A stretch of 10,397 nt of DNA from positions 1-10,397 of the forward strand of contig JACDAO010000680.1 of assembly GCA_013695405.1 (NCBI GenBank), in the 5' to 3' direction. The notes beneath the pieces were generated by a model, which was not told the DNA's origin, did not search any database, and saw nothing but the letters and a program-made list of their open reading frames with translations. Position numbers and translations under genes: made by a program. The first letter of the stretch is position 1. Each line of letters starts with the position of its first letter. Origin of the DNA: Acidobacteriota bacterium. GTDB lineage: Bacteria > Acidobacteriota > Vicinamibacteria > Vicinamibacterales > Vicinamibacteraceae. Below are positions 1 through 6,283 of this stretch, piece by piece.

Positions 1-490
1 CGCACTGCGGCAGGTAGACGGCGCCCATGTACGCACGGACCAGCGGCGCAACCGCGCGGCCGCCGACATTGAGCGCCGCGAGCGAATGGTCCGCCCGCTC
101 GCAGCTGAGGCCCACCAGCGTGGGTCGCGGGAGATCAGGCGGCAGGTGGCGGCGTACCCAGCCAGCGAAGTACGGCAGCGCGTACTTGTCACAGACCTCG
201 ACGAGGTCTGGCTGCTCGGCCCGCAGGATCTGCCGCAGCCGCCCGGACGAGCGCAGGAACTGCGAGGGAAGAATCACCCGATAGCGGCGATCCACCAGTG
301 GCGCGCGGGGCGCTCGGACCGTGTAGATGCGCCCCCAGGCACCAACCTCCTCGACAGCATCGGCCCCACCCGGTACGACCAGACGCATCGGCCGCTGCAG
401 CACGTTGGCCGCCGCCAGCATGGCGTGATAGAACGCGCGAATTCCTCCAGACTGCGCGTGCCATGCGTTGGTGAGATGCAGCGTCTTCAC
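1..490 (-). CDS. Glycosyltransferase family 4, N-terminal part, runs off the left edge
   Basis: Read on the minus strand from the GTG at 490, the frame stays open for 163 codons to the window edge, so the C-terminal half is missing. The translation opens VKTLHLTNAWHAQSGGIRAFY, the first beta strand and glycine-rich loop of GT-B fold family 4 glycosyltransferases (GG at residues 15-16). It continues with a MRLVVPGG strand (35-42), GRIYTVRAPRAPL (53-65), and QPDLVEVCDKYALPYFAG (93-110), a block typical of the N-terminal acceptor-side domain. By family knowledge it would transfer a sugar from an activated donor in glycan or exopolysaccharide assembly at the cytoplasmic face. The donor and acceptor cannot be told, because the donor-binding EX7E region lies outside the window. 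No Shine-Dalgarno precedes the start. The GTG overlaps the TGA of an upstream frame (GTGA), which supports this start through translational coupling. The family call is strong; the specificity is unknown. Confidence 0.82.
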   Translation of the reverse strand, partial: MKTLHLTNAWHAQSGGIRAFYHAMLAAANVLQRPMRLVVPGGADAVEEVGAWGRIYTVRAPRAPLVDRRYRVILPSQFLRSSGRLRQILRAEQPDLVEVCDKYALPYFAGWVRRHLPPDLPRPTLVGLSCERADHSLAALNVGGRAVAPLVRAYMGAVYLPQC

Positions 491-660
491 CGTGACCAGA
501 CGCGGAGCGGCTCGCGCAGGAAGCCGCCAAGCAATCGCGGCATGCGACGCAGGTCATGACCGAGCGCCGGCATCACCAGGGCACGACGTTGCTGCGACAG
601 CGCGGAGACGACTCTCCCAGCTGTGTCGCCAACTCGCTGTCGGTCCACGTCGCGCGACAC
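487..660 (-). CDS. 57-codon orphan frame, probably the remnant or tail of a longer gene
   Basis: This minus-strand frame opens after a TAA at 669-667 and ends at TGA 489-487. It can start at GTG 660, with AAGGA just upstream but only about 3 bases away. It encodes an arginine-rich 57-residue product ending ALGHDLRRMPRLLGGF followed by LREPLRVWSR. I do not recognise it. Its stop overlaps the glycosyltransferase start by GTGA, which is how adjacent genes in a polysaccharide operon are often coupled, so it may be the surviving C-terminus of an upstream operon member. It lies in the same reading frame as, and directly after, the decayed dehydrogenase fragment, which would fit a truncation by rearrangement. 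It could equally be non-coding DNA that happens to be open. Confidence as an expressed gene is low. Confidence 0.3.
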   Translation of the reverse strand: MSRDVDRQRVGDTAGRVVSALSQQRRALVMPALGHDLRRMPRLLGGFLREPLRVWSR

Positions 661-666
661 CTGTCC

Positions 667-1009
667 TTAAATCAGACGGCCACGCGCGGCGTGGATGTAT
701 TCCCAGAGATTGCCGTTCATCTCGAACGCAAGACCGAGCGGGTTGCGATGGCCGTCAGACCAGACGGCTGGATGGAAGCCCTTCGCACCAGCGGATTGCC
801 TGTCGCTGCCCTGGCTCTCGCTCGACACGCTGGGAATGCCGGCAACGTCTTTCCGCTGCTGCCCGTCCGCGGAAACCAGATGCAGCTTGCCGGACGTCTC
901 AGTGATGAACATCCGGCTGCTGGACTGCGCCTGGACTCTGAGGCGCCACACGCATGACCCAGGCGACGACCAGCGGTGCGAGCCCGGCGACGGCAGGGAT
1001 CGATCGCAT
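667..1009 (-). pseudogene. Decayed PQQ-dependent (YliI-like) soluble aldose sugar dehydrogenase
   Basis: Two minus-strand frames together hold a collapsed gene. From ATG 1009 a signal-peptide-like stretch, MRSIPAVAGLAPLVVAWVMR, appears in one frame, which soon closes. The neighbouring frame (951-667) then carries SSRMFITETSGKLHLVSADG, matching the first propeller blade of the glucose/sorbosone dehydrogenase family. It is followed by VAGIPSVSSESQG and, after a short join, by VWSDGHRNPLGLAF and NLWEYIHAARG. The last two correspond to the family's WSYGHRNPQGLAF and LWxxEHGPRGG motifs, which sit well over 100 residues further on in intact proteins such as E. coli YliI. The gene has therefore lost its middle, changed frame near its 5' end, and stops at TAA 669-667 without the C-terminal blades. 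Intact members are periplasmic PQQ enzymes oxidising aldoses. This copy cannot form the beta-propeller. Confidence 0.72.
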
Positions 1010-1110
1010 CAACCATCTCCCGGCGCTTTCGGCGTCACCAGCGACGCTATCAGCCTGTGGTGAAAGTGCCGCGTGGCACCGAGGCCGCTGGCGCGCCCAG
1101 ATCGCAAGGC

Positions 1111-1133
1111 GCGAGGAGTGAAAATATCCTCGC
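1111..1133. repeat. Perfect 7-bp inverted repeat (hairpin) in gene-poor DNA
   Basis: GCGAGGA and TCCTCGC flank a 9-base AT-rich loop (GTGAAAATA). The hairpin sits in the stretch from about 1010 to 1190, which has no supportable intact gene on either strand. There is no T-run on either side, so it is a poor intrinsic terminator. It could be a regulatory palindrome or part of a dispersed intergenic repeat; the sequence alone does not decide. Nothing else in this stretch can be named. Confidence 0.45.
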
Positions 1134-1189
1134 AATATTCGCGCGACGAGCAATGCCGCGAGGTGGGATGCGGCGACGGCCGAATGCGG

Positions 1190-1273
1190 TGGGTTCAACG
1201 AGACGCCCAGCCTCTGCGCGGCCTCCACCTGTCCGACGCCCAGCGGCTTCAGATACTCCTCGAGTGCTCCTAC
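1190..1273 (-). pseudogene. Short remnant of a HigA/VapI-type antitoxin (helix-turn-helix)
   Basis: Within a minus-strand frame, residues read VGALEEYLKPLGV then GQVEAAQRLGVSLN. This resembles the opening of HigA-family antitoxins, which typically read LxEEFLxPLGLSQxELAxRLGVS before the DNA-recognition helix. Here the match stops after about 28 residues. No recognisable VNEIVxGKR recognition helix follows in any frame, and no HigB toxin gene is next to it. The fragment is therefore read as debris of a toxin-antitoxin locus rather than a working repressor. It lies just downstream of the secreted-protein gene, barely overlapping its last codon in another frame. The stretch is short enough for chance to be possible, though two consecutive motif halves in one frame argue against it. 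Confidence 0.42.
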
Positions 1274-1842
1274 CTCGGGCTCTGCCCGCCAATGGACGGA
1301 CACGGCGCGCCCTCGCTCGACAGGCTGGTCACGTGCAGGCGGCGGACCTCGATCTGCGCCTGCTCCTTGACCTCGACGGTCGGCGTCCCGCCGGAACCCG
1401 TCGCCGGCTTCGCGCTCGACTCCGTCGTGGTGGAGACGGCGGCCTCCTTCTGCGCCGAGGCGTCGACCCGGCCGCGCGCCGTCACCACCTTGTTGGCGTG
1501 GCTCCTGAACTCCTCGGCCTTGCCGACCAGCTCGTAGGTGAACGTCGGGCGCACCCGCGTCGTGGTCCGTCCGAGTTCCCCGGCGCGACCCGACTGGTCG
1601 GCCGGCGTGAGGGCGTAACTACGGCCGTCGATGTTGGCCGTCAGACAGCCGGTCACGTTGACTTCCTGTCCACTGCCCTGCTGGCCTTGGCTGCGCGTCG
1701 GCTCGGCGCCTCGAGCGGCTGGCGACGTCGGGGTGGGTTGCGACTGCGACGTCGAGGACGTCGGCTGCGCCGGCGACTGCGCGATGGTCGGCATCGAGCC
1801 AGCCGCGATCAACCCGACGGCCAGCGAACAGATACGAAGCAT
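1270..1842 (-). CDS. Small secreted protein with VTGCL motif, function unknown
   Basis: The 190-residue product starts MLRICSLAVGLIAAGSMPTIAQ, a signal peptide with a likely cleavage after TIA (residue 21). A Ser/Thr/Pro/Gln-rich linker (about 22-60) follows. The folded part holds VNVTGCLTAN (61-70), SYALTP (75-80), TYELVGKAEEFRSHANKVVTARGRVD (102-127 in outline) and IEVRRLHVTSLS (164-175), then a cysteine at 181. Alternating strand-like segments around VTGCL and VTARGRV recall small exported beta-barrel proteins common in Acidobacteriota, described there only as hypothetical. C66 and C181 could pair, which is an inference. ATG 1842 is preferred over the in-frame ATGs at 1875 and 1857, because AAAGG lies about 7 bases upstream of it and the signal peptide then begins at residue 1. 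The likely place of action is the periplasm. No enzymatic motif is visible. Confidence 0.78.
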   Translation of the reverse strand: MLRICSLAVGLIAAGSMPTIAQSPAQPTSSTSQSQPTPTSPAARGAEPTRSQGQQGSGQEVNVTGCLTANIDGRSYALTPADQSGRAGELGRTTTRVRPTFTYELVGKAEEFRSHANKVVTARGRVDASAQKEAAVSTTTESSAKPATGSGGTPTVEVKEQAQIEVRRLHVTSLSSEGAPCPSIGGQSPR

Positions 1843-1958
1843 GGGGGTGCCTTTCATGACCCTGATGAAAAGCAAAGCGCGTGCCTCCGAGTGGGGTCCG
1901 CGACATCGCCGCCGCGCGACCGGTCCGCACGCCGGCTGTGTCTATCATTCCTACATGC

Positions 1959-1976
1959 GGCCCGAGTGACCGGGCC
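1959..1976 (-). terminator. Possible hairpin terminator just after tadA
   Basis: GGCCCG and CGGGCC flank a 6-base loop, a few bases past the tadA stop on the minus strand. A competing stem, GGGCCT/AGGCCC (1972-1986), overlaps it and includes the stop codon. There is no T-tract, so termination efficiency is doubtful. The position between tadA and the secreted-protein gene is the main support. Confidence 0.3.
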
Positions 1977-1978
1977 TG

Positions 1979-2440
1979 TCAGGCCCGCCGCCCACGGAAG
2001 AAGTCCTGGAGCACCCGCTGCGCCTCGGCAGCCAGCACCCCTTCGCCGACCTGGACGATGTGGTTCAGACCGGGTCGACACAACAGCTGCGCAGTCGAGA
2101 CCACCGCGCCGGCGCGCGGTTCACGCACCCCGAAGACCAAGCGGGCAATCCGCGCGTGGACCAGCGCTCCTGCGCACATCGCGCACGGCTCGAGGGTGAC
2201 GTACAGCTGACTGCCGGTGAGACGGTAGTTGCCGAGGTACGCGGCAGCCTGACGGATGGCGACGATTTCGGCGTGGGCCGACGGGTCACGCGCGCCAATC
2301 GGGCGGTTCACACCTCGCCCGATGATCACGCCGTCGAGCACGACCACCGCGCCGATCGGCACTTCGCCGGCCGCTCCGGCGGTCGCCGCCAACCGCAGCG
2401 CCTCACGCATCAGCGTCTCGTCCGTGGCGACCACAGTCAC
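1979..2440 (-). CDS. tadA: tRNA adenosine(34) deaminase TadA
   Basis: The 153-residue product is full length for TadA, which deaminates A34 to inosine in the anticodon of tRNA-Arg(ACG) in the cytosol. This lets one tRNA read CGU, CGC and CGA. The zinc site of the cytidine-deaminase fold is complete: H56 and the proton-shuttling E58 in SAHAEIVAI, and C86 and C89 in [10 protein letters not shown]. The N-terminal [10 protein letters not shown] and the N45 of GRGVNRP also match the family. The start is a GTG at 2440; an in-frame GTG at 2434 is possible, and an ATG at 2410 would cut into the first helix. It lies 49 bases downstream of the sensor kinase on the same strand, so co-transcription is possible, but no functional link is evident. 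The likely substrate gene, tRNA-Arg(ACG), is in this same window at 8332-8408. Confidence 0.96.
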   Translation of the reverse strand: MTVVATDETLMREALRLAATAGAAGEVPIGAVVVLDGVIIGRGVNRPIGARDPSAHAEIVAIRQAAAYLGNYRLTGSQLYVTLEPCAMCAGALVHARIARLVFGVREPRAGAVVSTAQLLCRPGLNHIVQVGEGVLAAEAQRVLQDFFRGRRA

Positions 2441-2489
2441 GGGCGCGACGCCAGACGAGGCGGTCCCGGTCTTCGACCCTGCCTCCCAG

Positions 2490-4979
2490 TCACGGCGCGG
2501 TCTTCAGGAATGCCCGCAGCGCGTCCAGATCCGCGGGCTTGGTCAGGTGCGCGTCGCATCCCGCCTCGAGCGCACGCAGCCGATCCCGCTCCTGCCCCCA
2601 ACCGCTGATCGCGACGATGCGCAGGCGGGATCCAAACCGCTCGCGCAGCTGACGCGCCACCTGGTCGCCGCCGATGTCGGGCAGGCCGATGTCGAGCAGC
2701 ACCGCATCGGGTCGCATCTCGATCGCACACCGGATCGCGCTGTGCCCATCGTAGGCGGCCATCGCCTCGTGACCCTCGAGCGCCAGCAGGGCCACCAGCG
2801 AGTCAGCCGCGTCACGATTGTCGTCGACCACCAGCACGCGCCGCCCGCGCACCGACCGCGCCGTCGTCGGGCGCAGCACCGCCTGCTCGGTCGACGCCGA
2901 GTGACACGGCAACGTCACCACGAAGGCGCTACCGGCGCCAGGACCCGCGCTGTGAGCCTCGATCGTGCCGTCGTGCAATGTGAGGATGGCGCGCGCGAGC
3001 GAGAGTCCCAGCCCGAGCCCGCCGCCGCCGCGCGAGCTCTCGACCTGCGAGAAGGCACTGAAGATCGGCCCGATCTGATCCGGCTGCAGGCCGACCCCGT
3101 TGTCGCGCACCGTGATCCGGGCGCGGACGCCGCCCGGCTCATCGTCAACGACCTCGCTCTCGAGCGCGATCTGCCCCCGCACCGGCGTGTACCGCGCCGC
3201 GTTGTTGAGCAGATTGGCGAACACCTGCGTCAGGCGAGCCGAGTCGCCGTCGACAACGACGTCTGGATCGGGCAGGCACACGCGCAACTCGTGCTGATGA
3301 CTGGTGATTGCCGGCATGCTGGTCTCCACGGCCATGCTGATGGCGGCGTGCAGCGGCAGCGGCGCTCGCTGCATCTGCAGCTTGCCTTGCCCGACCCGGG
3401 CGACGTCGAGCAGGTCGTCGAGCAGTCGGGCCATCTGCTGGACCTGACGCTCGATCGTGGCGCGCGCCCGATCGAGTTCAGGCTGGTCGGGCCCGCGCAG
3501 CCGCAGCACTTCGACTGCGTAGCGGACCGGCGCCAGCGGGTTGCGCAGCTCATGGGCGAGCACCGCGATGAACTGGTCCTTGCGGCGATCGGCGTCGGAC
3601 AACTCCGCATTCAGCCGGCGCAGCGCGTCGCGGCTCTCGCGCAGCGACGCCTGAGTGCGGGCGTTCTCCACCGCGTACCAGGTGCGCTCGGCGATTTGCT
3701 CGACCAGCGCGACGTCGTCGCGGCTCCACTGCCTGGGTCTGTCATGGTGCAGCGCGAACAGCGCCACGAAACGGCCGTCCTTGACGAGCGGCACGCACAA
3801 CACCGCTTGCATCTGGATGTCGCGGTAGGCCGTGCGCACCTCGGAGCTCTCGATGCGCGGGTCGCGATCGACGTCGGTGATCACCAGCGTGGTGCCGGCG
3901 CGAACTACCTCGAGGATCGGATCGCCGAATGCCGCCAGCCGATACTGCCCGCTCAGCGAGCCGACGCCGTCGACGTGATCGCCACGAACCGTGACGAACT
4001 CGCCCGACCCATCGATCTCGCCGTACGAGCAGCGCGTCACACCGAAGTGCGCGCCAACTCGCTGAACGATCAGCTCGGTGACCCGCGACGGATCGGCAAT
4101 TGCCCGGGTCTCGTCGTGCAGCTGCACCAGCAGGCGGTGGGCCTCTTCGCTGCTACGCAAGCGTGCGTCGGCTTCCTTCTCGGCGGTGATCTCCTGCACC
4201 GCGGCGATGGTCCGCGACGGCAGGCCGTCCTCGTCGCGAATCAATCCGGCGTAGACCCGGACCCAGATGATCGATCCGTCGCGCCGCAAATAGCGCTTCT
4301 CGGTGTGGTACTCGGGCACCTCGCCGCGGGCGAACGGCCCGTACAACTCGGCGTCGCGAGCGCGGTCGTCCGGGTGGGTCAGCGCGGCGACGTCCATCCC
4401 GATCAGCTCCTGCTCGCTGTAGCCAGCGATCTCGCAGAAGCGTGGGTTGACGCGCACGAAGCGACGGGTCCGCGGATCGGCCTGGACCTTGCCGACGTGC
4501 GGCAGCGCGAAGTAGGTCTCGAACTCGCGGCCGCGTTCGCGCAGCGCCCGCTCGGCCTCGCGATGCGCGGTGATGTCGTGCACGAGCACGAAGACGCCGA
4601 TGACGCGGCCATCGGCGGCGCGCTCGGGCGAGTAGGTGCCGAGCACGCGACGGGTGCCGCCGACGCGGTAGGGCAGGGTTGCTTCGAAGCGGACGGTCTC
4701 GCCGGCGAGCGCGGCGTCGAGGTGCGGCCGCACCACGGCAAAGGCGTCGGCGCCGATCACGTCCCGCATCGCCCTGCCGACGATCGACTCGACCGGCTCT
4801 CCAAACCACTCGGTATACGCGCGATTGACGAACCGGTAGACGCATTCACGATCGACGGCCGAGACCAGGGCCGGCAACGCGTCGGCCAGCGCTCGCCAGC
4901 CGTGCGCGGCAGACCACGCAGCGGCACTGGCGTCAGGGTCACGCACCACGCCGGGCGGCTTGTCCATGGGTCGGGTCAT
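2490..4979 (-). CDS. Hybrid sensor histidine kinase, PAS-PAS-GAF-HisKA-HATPase-REC
   Basis: The 829-residue product has no transmembrane segment, so it is a cytosolic sensor. In order it has PAS 1 (about 28-140, ending [11 protein letters not shown]), PAS 2 with PAC (about 150-272, GYSEQELIG and [12 protein letters not shown], ending [10 protein letters not shown]) and GAF (about 280-445). HisKA follows with phospho-accepting H476 in [15 protein letters not shown]. The ATPase has an N-box [10 protein letters not shown] (589-598), a G1 box DNGVG (626-630) and a glycine-rich lid [10 protein letters not shown] (651-660). A C-terminal receiver carries the DD pair 719-720, phospho-acceptor D763 in [10 protein letters not shown] and K814. 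All key residues are present, so phosphotransfer from H476 to D763 is expected. No output domain and no adjacent response regulator are visible, so the partner is unknown. ATG 4979 is chosen because AGG lies about 5 bases upstream and PAS 1 follows naturally. The open frame continues to 5534, but that part lies opposite the next gene. Confidence 0.93.
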   Translation of the reverse strand: MTRPMDKPPGVVRDPDASAAAWSAAHGWRALADALPALVSAVDRECVYRFVNRAYTEWFGEPVESIVGRAMRDVIGADAFAVVRPHLDAALAGETVRFEATLPYRVGGTRRVLGTYSPERAADGRVIGVFVLVHDITAHREAERALRERGREFETYFALPHVGKVQADPRTRRFVRVNPRFCEIAGYSEQELIGMDVAALTHPDDRARDAELYGPFARGEVPEYHTEKRYLRRDGSIIWVRVYAGLIRDEDGLPSRTIAAVQEITAEKEADARLRSSEEAHRLLVQLHDETRAIADPSRVTELIVQRVGAHFGVTRCSYGEIDGSGEFVTVRGDHVDGVGSLSGQYRLAAFGDPILEVVRAGTTLVITDVDRDPRIESSEVRTAYRDIQMQAVLCVPLVKDGRFVALFALHHDRPRQWSRDDVALVEQIAERTWYAVENARTQASLRESRDALRRLNAELSDADRRKDQFIAVLAHELRNPLAPVRYAVEVLRLRGPDQPELDRARATIERQVQQMARLLDDLLDVARVGQGKLQMQRAPLPLHAAISMAVETSMPAITSHQHELRVCLPDPDVVVDGDSARLTQVFANLLNNAARYTPVRGQIALESEVVDDEPGGVRARITVRDNGVGLQPDQIGPIFSAFSQVESSRGGGGLGLGLSLARAILTLHDGTIEAHSAGPGAGSAFVVTLPCHSASTEQAVLRPTTARSVRGRRVLVVDDNRDAADSLVALLALEGHEAMAAYDGHSAIRCAIEMRPDAVLLDIGLPDIGGDQVARQLRERFGSRLRIVAISGWGQERDRLRALEAGCDAHLTKPADLDALRAFLKTAP

Positions 4980-5109
4980 GCTACCTGATCCACTGGGTAT
5001 CGTGGAGAGGCGCCGCCATGCGAGCGCCTGGGGTGCTTTACTGAGCGCACCTGTGATAGGTAGTCGGAGTGAGCCCGACACGCGTTCGATTTCACGCGAG
5101 GGAGACCAG

Positions 5110-5313
5110 ATGGCCAACGACACGAAGAACGTCGACACCGAGAAAGCCATGCCCCGTGGCGACACCGGCGATGGCAACACCGGAGTGCCCGCCGACCAAC
5201 AAGGCATCTCCAACCGGCCTGGTGACAATGACGCGGGTGCGCAGGGCGAGGACGAGTCCGAGGCGGAGCAACAGCGCCAGGCGAAACTGACCCGGGACGG
5301 CGGCGGCTTCTGA
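5110..5313 (+). CDS. Small acidic, probably disordered protein of unknown function
   Basis: The 67-residue product begins MANDTKNVDTEKAMPRGDTG and ends AKLTRDGGGF. It is almost free of bulky hydrophobic residues and rich in Asp, Glu, Gly, Asn and Gln, with no Cys, no signal peptide and no membrane segment. It is therefore likely soluble, cytosolic and unfolded. AGGGAG about 6 bases before ATG 5110 is the strongest Shine-Dalgarno in the window and decides the start over upstream in-frame ATGs. The gene is divergent from the sensor kinase, with 130 bases between them. It ends 72 bases before the isomerase-like gene, so it could share a promoter with either. The composition recalls small hydrophilic stress proteins, but I recognise no family motif and assign no function. 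Confidence 0.68.
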   Translation: MANDTKNVDTEKAMPRGDTGDGNTGVPADQQGISNRPGDNDAGAQGEDESEAEQQRQAKLTRDGGGF

Positions 5314-5385
5314 GCTGGCCCGTTATGGAAGCTTCGCCTCGGCGCGGGTATGCTGCTGCGGACATCCCCAGGCTGGAGGCGCCCG

Positions 5386-6258
5386 ATGGACCCGACTCGA
5401 CGTTCGTTTCTCGCTCTCGGCGCTGGCGCCCTCGCCGCGGCCGGCTTCCCGCGCTCGGCAGCTGCGGGCATGTTCGCGCCGGCAGCGGCGTTCAAGGTCG
5501 GTGTCACCGACTGGAACCTCCGCAAGGAAGCCAATCCCGAGTCGTTCGCGCTGGCGAAGCGCGTCGGCTTCGACGGCGTGCAGGTAAGCCTGGCCAGTGG
5601 ACGAGGCGCGGCGCGGGCGCCGATCTCGGGCGACGTCGTGCAGCGCTACCTGGCGGAGTCGCGCCAACAGGGCCTGCCGATCACCTCGACCTGCCTCAAC
5701 ATCCTTCACACCAACTACCTGAAGTCCGACCCGCTGGGCCCGCAGCGCGTGTCGGAAGGCATCGCGCTGACCAAGGCGCTGGGCGTCGAGGTGATGCTGC
5801 TGCCGTTGTTCGGCGACGGCGCGCTGAAGACGCCGGCGGAGATGGACCGCGTCGGCGACATCCTGCGCGAGCTCGCGCCCGACGCGACCAAGGCCAACGT
5901 GATCCTCGGGCTGGAGGACACCATCTCGGCGCGCGACAACGTGCGCATCATGGATCGCGCCAAGTCACCGACCGTGCTCACGTACTACGACGTCGGCAAC
6001 TCCACGGTCAACGGCCACTCGGTGATCGAGGAACTCCGCTGGCTCGGCCGCGATCGCATCTGCGAAGTGCACCTGAAGGACAACCCGCATTTCATGGGTG
6101 AAGGCACGATCGACTTCCCGGGCATCGTCGCCGCGCTCGCCGACATCGGCTTCGCGCGGTGGGCCGTCCTCGAGACGACCGCCCGCGCCGAGATGCTCGA
6201 GGACGACCTCCGCCGCAACCTGACGTTCACGCGTGGGTTGATCGCGAAGCGCAGGTGA
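5386..6258 (+). CDS. Tat-exported sugar phosphate isomerase/epimerase-like TIM barrel
   Basis: The 290-residue product belongs to the AP-endonuclease 2/xylose-isomerase-like TIM-barrel superfamily, whose members isomerise or epimerise sugars or break down cyclitols. The N-terminus MDPTRRSFLALGAGALAAAG is a twin-arginine signal (RR at 5-6), with an AAA cleavage region before residue 29. It is therefore predicted to be exported folded. Likely metal ligands are E177 (GLEDTIS), D202 (YYDVGNS), H229 (CEVHLKD) and E263 (VLETT), the usual Glu-Asp-His-Glu set. MGEGTIDF (237-244) is also typical. ATG 5386 is preferred to an in-frame ATG at 5350 because GGAGG lies 6 bases upstream and the Tat motif then sits at the very N-terminus. 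It is followed after 25 bases by the alcohol dehydrogenase, suggesting an operon. The exact substrate cannot be read from the sequence. Confidence 0.88.
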   Translation: MDPTRRSFLALGAGALAAAGFPRSAAAGMFAPAAAFKVGVTDWNLRKEANPESFALAKRVGFDGVQVSLASGRGAARAPISGDVVQRYLAESRQQGLPITSTCLNILHTNYLKSDPLGPQRVSEGIALTKALGVEVMLLPLFGDGALKTPAEMDRVGDILRELAPDATKANVILGLEDTISARDNVRIMDRAKSPTVLTYYDVGNSTVNGHSVIEELRWLGRDRICEVHLKDNPHFMGEGTIDFPGIVAALADIGFARWAVLETTARAEMLEDDLRRNLTFTRGLIAKRR

Positions 6259-6283
6259 TCCCGCTCGCGTTCCTTCGCACGCG

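Noticed and set aside
976..2199. A 407-codon plus-strand frame across the secreted-protein gene and tadA
   Set aside because: Its translation is mostly Arg and Ala, and it runs through three unrelated minus-strand features including the certain tadA.
2256..4988. A 910-codon open frame on the plus strand opposite the sensor kinase
   Set aside because: It is extremely rich in Arg, Ala, Asp and Gln with no recognisable domain, and it mirrors the codon pattern of the kinase on the other strand. It is a GC-driven shadow.
5020..5109. A sigma-70 promoter for the 67-aa gene
   Set aside because: TTTACT-like and GATAGG-like hexamers are present, but only about 12 bases apart and poorly matching, so no promoter is called.
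4980..5534. A longer kinase start at 5534
   Set aside because: The extra 185 residues are low-complexity, lie opposite the 67-aa gene with its strong ribosome site, and add no domain. ATG 4979 precedes the first PAS domain directly.
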